DNA of 11,168 bases from Pseudomonadota bacterium (GTDB lineage: Bacteria; Pseudomonadota; Gammaproteobacteria; Burkholderiales; Burkholderiaceae_F): the NCBI GenBank assembly GCA_023443095.1, contig JAEZVV010000019.1:1-11168 (forward strand), given 5' to 3'. The notes beneath the pieces were generated by a model. That model was not told the origin of the DNA. It worked only from the letters and a program-made list of their open reading frames with translations, and made no database searches. Of the stretch, positions 5,484 to 11,168 are shown piece after piece; position 1 is the first letter of the stretch; each line of letters begins with the position of its first letter. The translations under genes and the position numbers were made by a program.

Positions 5484-6523
5484 GGCGCTGAGCCGCGCCC
5501 GGCAAGGGCGGTGGCGAGGACCTTCAATTCTATCCAAGGGTCGGAATCGCGCCCGAGAGCGCGCAGGCCTTTCGAGAGGCGGTCGATGTCGGCGGCGTGG
5601 ACCAGGGCCGATTCGAGCTGGCCGACCGTCACGCGGCCGATGGCGCGCCGGATCCCGTCCTCGCGCGGGCCCCAGATGCGGGCTTCTCGCATCGCCTGCG
5701 GCAGCGGCCGGCCGGCGTCGACCGCCGCCTTGACCCGCAGCAGGGCGCGGATCTCTTCGAGCAGGGCCCACAACACCAGCGGGATCGCCGTGCCTTCGGC
5801 CTGCAGGCCGTCGAGCGTGCGGGCGACCCTGTCGGTCTCGCCCGCGAGCAGGGCGGCGGGCAGGGCGCCCAGTTCGAAGCGGGCGACGTTGAGCACGGCA
5901 TCGCGCACTTCGTCGATCAGGAGTTCGCGCGCCGGGTAGAGCAGGCCGAGTTTGGCGATTTCCTGGTGGGCGGCGAGCAGGTTGCCCTCGACCCGGTCGG
6001 CGATGAACTCCAGGGCTTCGGGCGCAGCGCGCTGGCCTTGTTGTTTGAGCCGATCGGCGATCCAGGCCGGCAGGTGGGCGCGGGTCACGGGCCAGATCTC
6101 GACCACCACGCCGGCGGCGGCGAGCGCGCTGAACCAGCGGCTCTCGCGCCCGCTTTTGTCGAGCCGCGGCAGCGAGAGAATGGCGAGTACGTCTTCGCCC
6201 GCGGTCTGGGTGAAACGCTCGAGCGCTTCGCCGCCGGTCTTGCCCGGCTTGCCCGAGGGCAGGCGCAGCTCGAGCAGCTTGCGTTCGGCAAACAGCGACA
6301 GGCCGCTGGCCGCCTCGAGCAGCTGCGACCAGTCGGCGCGGGCGTCGAGGTGGATCACTTCGCGCTCGCTGTAGCCGAGCGTGCGGGCGGTGGCGCGGAT
6401 CGCGTCGGCCGCTTCGATGGCGAGCAGGGGTTCGTCGCCGGTGACGGTCCAGACCGGGGCCAGCCGACCCTCGCGCGCAGCGCGGGTCAGCAGGCCGCCG
6501 AGCTGGGCGCCTTTAACCTGCAT
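5480..6523 (-). CDS. holA: DNA polymerase III delta subunit
   Basis: This 347-residue clamp-loader subunit opens the beta sliding clamp at the replication fork. It has no Walker motif, as expected for delta, although it shares the AAA+ fold. Family landmarks are PVWTVTGDEPLL near residues 23-34, the central segment DRVEGNLLAAHQEIAKL (177-193), and the C-terminal helical collar domain ending in DPWIELKVLA. The length is normal (E. coli 343). The gene begins inside the end of lptE (11-bp overlap) and ends by overlapping the proA ATG by 4 bp. The ATG at 6523 gives the expected N-terminus but has no Shine-Dalgarno, so it probably depends on translation of lptE. The leuS-lptE-holA order is conserved across proteobacteria. 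Confidence 0.96.
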   Translation of the reverse strand: MQVKGAQLGGLLTRAAREGRLAPVWTVTGDEPLLAIEAADAIRATARTLGYSEREVIHLDARADWSQLLEAASGLSLFAERKLLELRLPSGKPGKTGGEALERFTQTAGEDVLAILSLPRLDKSGRESRWFSALAAAGVVVEIWPVTRAHLPAWIADRLKQQGQRAAPEALEFIADRVEGNLLAAHQEIAKLGLLYPARELLIDEVRDAVLNVARFELGALPAALLAGETDRVARTLDGLQAEGTAIPLVLWALLEEIRALLRVKAAVDAGRPLPQAMREARIWGPREDGIRRAIGRVTVGQLESALVHAADIDRLSKGLRALGRDSDPWIELKVLATALAGRGSAP

Positions 6524-7001
6524 CGGGCTTGATCGCGGCCAGACGGTTGATCATCTGCCGCACCAGGTCGGTCTGCATGTCGCGGTAGAGCAGGGTCTCT
6601 TCGCTTTCGCGGGCGAGGAAATCGGTCTCGTTGACCGAGATGTCGCGGCGGGCGGTGACGGTCGTGGGCGGCAGCAGCTCCTCGCCGGTCGGGCTCACCA
6701 CGCGAAAGTTCGCGCTCATGCGCAGCTGGTACTCGCGCGCGCGGCCCTGGGCGTTGATCGCCAGCACCTCGCGCTCGCGCCGCTCGCCCATCAGCTCGAA
6801 GATCGCATGGGCGTCCTTGCGGACGGTGACGATCTTGACCTGGCTCACCGCCCGCAGGTTGCGGCTGATCTCGGCGCCGATCGGAGAATTGAACGGCACC
6901 TGGATGAAGATCGATTCGAGCGGAATGTCCTGCTCGCCGCGCAGCTTGAAGCCGCAGGCGACGAGCAGAGAGCACAGAACCAGGGCGACGAGGCCTCTCA
7001 T
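6513..7001 (-). CDS. lptE: LPS-assembly lipoprotein LptE
   Basis: This outer-membrane lipoprotein plugs the LptD barrel and helps insert lipopolysaccharide into the outer leaflet. The 162-residue product begins with a short signal peptide and the lipobox LVAC, which makes Cys16 the lipidated residue. It continues with GFKLRG, the usual first strand of the family. The rest is the compact alpha/beta domain, ending in the helix with DLVRQMINRLAAIK. The chosen ATG at 7001 shares its first base with the last base of the leuS stop codon. A GTG one codon earlier (7004) would also work and adds a single residue. Neither has a Shine-Dalgarno. Position between leuS and holA supports the call, since sequence conservation of LptE is low. 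Confidence 0.93.
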   Translation of the reverse strand: MRGLVALVLCSLLVACGFKLRGEQDIPLESIFIQVPFNSPIGAEISRNLRAVSQVKIVTVRKDAHAIFELMGERREREVLAINAQGRAREYQLRMSANFRVVSPTGEELLPPTTVTARRDISVNETDFLARESEETLLYRDMQTDLVRQMINRLAAIKPDAG

Positions 7002-9625
7002 CACGCCACCACGTTGACGAGTTTGCCGGGCACGACGATCAGCTTTTTCACCGGCCGGCCTTCGACGAAACGCTGGACGTCGGCGTCGGCCAGGGCGGCG
7101 GCTTCGATCGCGGCCTTGTCGGCGCCGGCCGGCACGCGGATCGCGCCGCGCAGCTTGCCGTTGACCTGGACCACCAGTTCGATCTCGTCGGCGGCCAGAG
7201 CGTCGGCCGCGGGCTGCGGCCAGGGCGCGTCGAGGCTATAACCATGCTCGCGCTGGTAGCCGAGCTCGTTCCACAGCGAGTGAGTGATGTGCGGCGCGAT
7301 CGGGTAGAGCACGCGCAGCAGGATGCCGTAACACTCGCGCGCAACGGCGGCGCTGGCGGCGTCGAACTTGGCGCCTTCGAGCGTGTTGAGCATCTTCATC
7401 GTCGCCGAGACGACGGTGTTGTATTGCATGCGGTCGAAGTCGAACTCGGCCTGCTTGAGCAAGGTGTGCACTTCGCGGCGCACGTCCTTGAGCTCGCGCG
7501 ACAGTCCGGAAGTATCGATCGCGGCGTGGGTCGACAGCAGTTCCTGGCGGGCGAGGCCGAAGTTCCACAGCCGGCGCAGGAAGCGGAAAGTACCCTCCGC
7601 GCCCGAGTTACTCCAGGCCGCGCTCTGGTCGGGGGGGCCGGCGAACATGGTGAACGAACGCGCGGTGTCGGCGCCGAACTTGGCGATGATGTCGCGCGGC
7701 TCGACCACGTTGTTCTTGGACTTGCTCATCTTTTCGACCCCGCCGTGCATCACCGGCAGGCCGTCGTCCTTGGCCGTGACCTTGACCGGGCGGCCCTTGT
7801 CGTCGAACTCGATGTCGATCTCGTTGGGGTAGTACCAGCGCTTCTTGCCGCCTTCGAGCTCGCGGTAATAACAGTCGGCGGTCAACATGCCCTGGGTGAA
7901 GAGCTTCTTGAAGGGTTCGTCGAACTTCACCAGGCCCAGGTCGCGCATCACCTTGGTCCAGAAGCGCGCGTACAAGAGGTGCAGGACCGCGTGTTCGATG
8001 CCGCCGATGTATTGGTCCATCGGCATCCAGTAGTTGTTGCGCTCGTCGACCATGGCCTCGTTGGCATCGGGCGAGCAGTAGCGCATGAAATACCAGGACG
8101 AATCGACGAAGGTGTCCATGGTGTCGGTTTCGCGCCGCGCCGGCTTGCCGCATTTCGGACAGCTGCAACGCAGGAAACGCTCGTCCTTGTTGAGCGGGTT
8201 GCCGCTGCCATCGGGAACGAGGTCTTCGGGCAGGACCACCGGCAGATCCTTCTCGGGCACCGGCAGCGCACCGCAGTCTTCGCAGTGGATGATCGGGATC
8301 GGCGTGCCCCAGTAGCGCTGGCGGCTGATGCCCCAGTCGCGCAGGCGGTACTGGGTCTGCGCCTCGCCCAGGCCGCGGGCCTTGAGGTCGGCCGCGATCG
8401 CGGCGGTGGCGGCTTCAAAGCCCAGGCCGTCGTAGGCGCCGGAGTTCACACACACGCCGCGCTGCTTGTCGGCGTACCAGTCCTGCCAGCCTTCGAGCGA
8501 GAAAGTCTCGCCGGGAACGGCGATCACCTGCTGGATCGGCAGGCCGAACTTCTGGGCGAAGGCAAAATCGCGCTCGTCGTGTGCCGGCACGCCCATCACC
8601 GCACCTTCGCCGTAGCCCATCAGGACGTAGTTGCCGATCCAGACTTCGACATCCTCGCCGGTGAGCGGGTGGCGGACGAAGAAGCCGGTGGCCACGCCTT
8701 TCTTTTCCATCGCGGCGATGTCGGCCTCGGCCACGCCGCCCTTCTTGCATTCGTCGATGAAGGGCAGCAGCTCGGGCCTGTCCTGCGCCAGGCGGGTGGC
8801 GAGCGGGTGTTCGGCGGCGATCGCGACGAAGGTCACGCCCATGATCGTGTCGGCGCGGGTGGTGTAGACCCGCAAGAGCTTGTCTTCCCCGTCGATGGAA
8901 TAGGGGAAGCCGAAGTTCACGCCCGTGCTCTTGCCGATCCAGTGCTCCTGCATCCGGCGCACCTGCTCGGGCCAGCCGTCGAGCTTGGCGAGGTCGGCCA
9001 GCAGCTCTTCGGCGTATTGGGTGATGCCCAGGTAATAACCGGGGATCTCGCGCTTTTCGACCAGGGCGCCGGAGCGCCAGCCGCGGCCGTCGATCACCTG
9101 CTCGTTGGCCAGCACGGTCTGGTCGATCGGGTCCCAGTTGACGGTCTGGGTCTTGCGGTAGGCGATGCCCCGCTCGAGCATCTTGAGGAACATCCACTGG
9201 TTCCAGCGGTAATAGTCCGGCTTGCAGGTGGCGACTTCGCGCGACCAGTCGAAGGCCAGGCCGAGCGGCTCCATCTGCGACTTCATCTCGCCGATGTTGG
9301 CGTAGGTCCAGGCCGCTGGCGCCACCTTCTTGTCGATGGCGGCGTTTTCGGCCGGCAGGCCGAACGCGTCCCAGCCCATCGGCGTCATGACGTTGTAGCC
9401 CTTCATGCGCAGGTAGCGGTACATCACGTCGTTCAGCGTGTAGTTGCGCACGTGCCCCATGTGCAGCTTGCCGCTGGGGTAGGGCAGCATCGAACAGACG
9501 TAGAACTTGGGCTTTTCCTTGCCGGCCGCATCCACGGCGTGTTCGACGGCGCGGTAGGCGGCTTTCGCCTTCCAGTGCGACTGTGCTTCGGCTTCGACTT
9601 CCTGGGGCGAATAAATCTCGCGCAT
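7001..9625 (-). CDS. leuS: Leucyl-tRNA synthetase
   Basis: This 874-residue class I aminoacyl-tRNA synthetase charges tRNA(Leu). The HIGH box is HMGH (55-58) in the segment PYPSGKLHMGH. The KMSKS box is at 632-636. The inserted CP1 editing domain shows the threonine-rich TTRADTIMG loop and the conserved GVPAHDERD, with the universal Asp at 350. Cys448, Cys451, Cys489 and Cys492 form the zinc-binding pairs of the ZN-1 insertion. The C-terminus ends in a typical beta-domain (VNGKLRGAIRVP). The ATG at 9625 was chosen over a TTG at 9655 for two reasons: MREIYSPQEVE is the standard LeuRS start, and an AAAGAG ribosome site (9632-9637) lies 6 bases before it. It is the first gene of the leuS-lptE-holA-proA operon. 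Confidence 0.98.
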   Translation of the reverse strand: MREIYSPQEVEAEAQSHWKAKAAYRAVEHAVDAAGKEKPKFYVCSMLPYPSGKLHMGHVRNYTLNDVMYRYLRMKGYNVMTPMGWDAFGLPAENAAIDKKVAPAAWTYANIGEMKSQMEPLGLAFDWSREVATCKPDYYRWNQWMFLKMLERGIAYRKTQTVNWDPIDQTVLANEQVIDGRGWRSGALVEKREIPGYYLGITQYAEELLADLAKLDGWPEQVRRMQEHWIGKSTGVNFGFPYSIDGEDKLLRVYTTRADTIMGVTFVAIAAEHPLATRLAQDRPELLPFIDECKKGGVAEADIAAMEKKGVATGFFVRHPLTGEDVEVWIGNYVLMGYGEGAVMGVPAHDERDFAFAQKFGLPIQQVIAVPGETFSLEGWQDWYADKQRGVCVNSGAYDGLGFEAATAAIAADLKARGLGEAQTQYRLRDWGISRQRYWGTPIPIIHCEDCGALPVPEKDLPVVLPEDLVPDGSGNPLNKDERFLRCSCPKCGKPARRETDTMDTFVDSSWYFMRYCSPDANEAMVDERNNYWMPMDQYIGGIEHAVLHLLYARFWTKVMRDLGLVKFDEPFKKLFTQGMLTADCYYRELEGGKKRWYYPNEIDIEFDDKGRPVKVTAKDDGLPVMHGGVEKMSKSKNNVVEPRDIIAKFGADTARSFTMFAGPPDQSAAWSNSGAEGTFRFLRRLWNFGLARQELLSTHAAIDTSGLSRELKDVRREVHTLLKQAEFDFDRMQYNTVVSATMKMLNTLEGAKFDAASAAVARECYGILLRVLYPIAPHITHSLWNELGYQREHGYSLDAPWPQPAADALAADEIELVVQVNGKLRGAIRVPAGADKAAIEAAALADADVQRFVEGRPVKKLIVVPGKLVNVVA

Positions 9626-9660
9626 GGGGTGCTCTTTGTGTGTAACGGTAGCCAATCCGC

Positions 9661-9666
9661 AGTATA
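9661..9666 (-). promoter_or_regulatory. Candidate -10 element of the leuS operon promoter
   Basis: TATACT on the minus strand (read 9666 to 9661) matches TATAAT at 5 of 6 positions. It would start RNA about 30 bases before the leuS ATG. No good TTGACA-like -35 is present at the right distance. The spacer instead contains a run of seven G (9674-9680). It lies between the terminator of the upstream protease gene and leuS, where a promoter is needed. Confidence 0.45.
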
Positions 9667-9704
9667 TCGGCCGCCCCCCCGGGTTCCGGCGGCGGTGGTC
9701 GACG

Positions 9705-9738
9705 AAAAAGGCCCCGGTCGCGGGACCGGGGCCTTTTT
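9705..9738. terminator. Strong bidirectional intrinsic terminator
   Basis: The arms 9705-9719 and 9724-9738 pair perfectly over 15 bases around the loop GCGG. The core is GC-rich (GGCCCCGGTC), with A5 on one side and T6 on the other, so it can stop transcripts from either strand. It begins 21 bases after the stop codon of the protease gene and insulates it from leuS. Confidence 0.92.
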
Positions 9739-9759
9739 TGCGGACTAACCCTGTGGGCT

Positions 9760-11168
9760 TTAAGGCGCAACGCTGATGGTCTGGGCCTCCTTCTTGGCTT
9801 TGGCGTCACGGTAGAACAGCAACAAGCCGGTCTGCGAGGGCGAGGCCAGCTCGCCGCCGGCCACGGCCGAGACGGTGAAGCTGGCGCTGCCGCCCGCGGG
9901 AACGAGCGGCTGCACCACGCTGGCGGCGTAACGCGGCGTGCCCGGCGTGAAGTTCATGCCGGTGATGGCGTCGGTCAGGTTGCCGGTGAAGTAGTTGTCG
10001 AAGGCGTAGACGTCGAAACCGATTGGGCTCGCCGGCGTCAGGCCGAGCGCGGCCAGCGGCACCGACAGCGTGGCGTTGGCGGAGTTGAGATCGGCGTCGG
10101 TGTAGAAATACGCCGCCGCTCCGCCCACCGGCGCGCCGCTGGCGTCGAGTTTCTGGACGAAGGTGAGGTTGGTTCCGGTTTGGCCGAAGCCGGTCTGCTC
10201 GGCGTTGAAGACGACGTAGTCGGCCACCTTGTCGCCATTGGTGTCGATATAGACGTCGAACTCGGCCGGGTAGTTCGGGTGAGCCCGTTCGCCGATGGTG
10301 TTGACCGCGAACTGCAGGGTGGTGCCGACCAGGCGGACGCCCACGTGGCGCAGGTCGACCAGGGCAAAGTTGTCACCCGGCTGCGGCAGCTGCGACTTCT
10401 TGAACTTCTTGCCGGTACCGGTGAGGGCGAAAACTTCGACCCGGCCGTTCTGCGCGCCGCTGTTGCGCAGCTTGACCGTGCGGCCAACCCTGACGCTGTC
10501 GCTGCTGGCTTCGACCTCGGCCGCCTTGTGCGGCAGCACCTGCCACGGCAGGTTGATGGTCTCGGCGCCGTCGCTGATCTTCACGTAGCCGTCGAACTCG
10601 TGATCGTTGAGCAGCACGCCGACGCCGCCGTTGGACCCGCCGTTCAGGCTCCAGTTGGGCAAGGCGCTGGCCTTGATCCGCATCTGGATGTCGAACTCGG
10701 CGCTGCCATTGGCGGGCACCCAGACCGTCGCCGGCGCCTTGAAGCTCACCGCGCCGCTGGCGGCGTCGTTGGGGTAGCGGAAGTTGGTGCTGACCGCCAG
10801 GCTGCGCGCGTTGCCCGAGTAGTTGCGGACCCTGACCGTGCGCTTGATCGACTGGTCGTCGGTGACCGCGCGGTAGCCGAACGAGAGGTTGCCGCCGGCG
10901 TCGTCCGGGTTCCAGGCGGCCAGACGCGAGTCGAGCGCGCGTTTGACCTGCAGCTCGCCGCCGCCGATGCGGGTGATCGGCGCCAGCACGCCGGGCTGGG
11001 TCGCCGGGTTGGTGTAGACGCTCAGGTTGGCGGTGCTGGTGAGCAAGGCCTTGATTTCGGTGACCGAGTGCCCGGGGTAAGCCTGGCGCAGGATCGCCGC
11101 GGCGCCGCTGACCACCGGGGCCGCCCCCGAGGTGCCGCCGAAGGCTTCGGCCCCGGTGCCGGTGCCGA
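9760..11168 (-). CDS. Subtilisin-family (S8) serine peptidase, C-terminal part
   Basis: The gene runs off the right edge. 468 residues are visible, counted from the edge. The fragment opens with GGTSGAAPVVSGAAAIL, the S8 catalytic-serine motif, so Ser13 of the visible part is the nucleophile. The Asp and His of the triad lie outside the window. After the protease domain come beta-rich segments like the Fn3-type domains of large secreted subtilases (about 100-200). A further domain contains DTNGDKVADYVV (308-319), a calcium-loop-like Asp/Asn pattern. The protein ends in FYRDAKAKKEAQTISVAP, without a membrane anchor or sorting motif. It is probably exported, although the signal peptide is not visible. 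The valine codon at 11115 can read as a GTG start, but it lies inside the conserved motif and is not the true start. A strong terminator follows. Confidence 0.9.
   Translation of the reverse strand, partial: GTGTGAEAFGGTSGAAPVVSGAAAILRQAYPGHSVTEIKALLTSTANLSVYTNPATQPGVLAPITRIGGGELQVKRALDSRLAAWNPDDAGGNLSFGYRAVTDDQSIKRTVRVRNYSGNARSLAVSTNFRYPNDAASGAVSFKAPATVWVPANGSAEFDIQMRIKASALPNWSLNGGSNGGVGVLLNDHEFDGYVKISDGAETINLPWQVLPHKAAEVEASSDSVRVGRTVKLRNSGAQNGRVEVFALTGTGKKFKKSQLPQPGDNFALVDLRHVGVRLVGTTLQFAVNTIGERAHPNYPAEFDVYIDTNGDKVADYVVFNAEQTGFGQTGTNLTFVQKLDASGAPVGGAAAYFYTDADLNSANATLSVPLAALGLTPASPIGFDVYAFDNYFTGNLTDAITGMNFTPGTPRYAASVVQPLVPAGGSASFTVSAVAGGELASPSQTGLLLFYRDAKAKKEAQTISVAP

Noticed and set aside
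4158..5939. 593-codon open frame on the plus strand opposite proA and holA
   Set aside because: Another antisense shadow: it spans parts of two well-supported genes on the other strand and shows no protein motif.
9626..9655. Earlier TTG start for leuS at 9655
   Set aside because: It would add ten residues not found in LeuRS proteins and would begin just at or before the predicted transcript start. The ATG at 9625 has a ribosome site.
7244..9748. 834-codon open frame on the plus strand opposite leuS
   Set aside because: It is the antisense shadow of leuS. In GC-rich genes the complementary frame is often free of stops. The translation has skewed composition (Val, Gly, His, Arg, Ala) and no motif.
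9760..11115. Protease fragment as a complete 451-residue protein starting at 11115
   Set aside because: The apparent start is a valine codon inside the GTSGAAPVV active-site motif, and the frame stays open to the right edge of the window.

Overview
The window is GC-rich bacterial chromosome and is mostly housekeeping. The order leuS-lptE-holA-proA, followed by a four-helix HemJ/CopD-type membrane protein, matches what I know of Betaproteobacteria; gammaproteobacteria usually have nadD after holA. The lptE lipoprotein confirms a Gram-negative outer membrane. A Rhodocyclales- or Burkholderiales-type host is my inference and rests on gene order and base composition only.

Layout from left to right. 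Positions 1-683 hold no credible gene. They carry two unrelated direct-repeat families: a palindromic repeat with a period of 134 bp (copies at 1-80 and 135-214), and a DnaA-box-like repeat with a period of 160 bp (copies at 429-473 and 589-633). There is also a perfect 8-bp hairpin at 354-374. Next is the only plus-strand gene, a glutathione/thioredoxin-type peroxidase (684-1166). Every other gene is on the minus strand.

In transcription order, from right to left, the minus strand begins with the C-terminal part of a secreted subtilisin-family protease (9760-11168, cut by the right edge), which ends at a strong bidirectional terminator (9705-9738). A short promoter region with a TATACT -10 candidate leads into leuS (leucyl-tRNA synthetase), lptE (LPS assembly lipoprotein), holA (DNA polymerase III delta) and proA (proline biosynthesis). 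These four overlap end to end and must be co-transcribed. A hairpin plus T-tract follows proA. A second tight cluster then runs hemJ/copD-like, a DsbA-fold 2-hydroxychromene-2-carboxylate isomerase-like gene, a stand-alone RlmL-type rRNA methyltransferase, and an AlaX-type Ala-tRNA editing hydrolase. The spacing within it is 10 bp, then overlaps of 4 and 14 bp.

Together the genes cover translation (leuS, rRNA methyltransferase, alaX), envelope biogenesis (lptE), replication (holA), proline synthesis (proA), probably heme synthesis (hemJ-like) and peroxide defence (peroxidase). I found no phage, transposon, CRISPR array, rRNA, tRNA or defence system. The least explained DNA is the repeat-rich 683 bp at the left edge.
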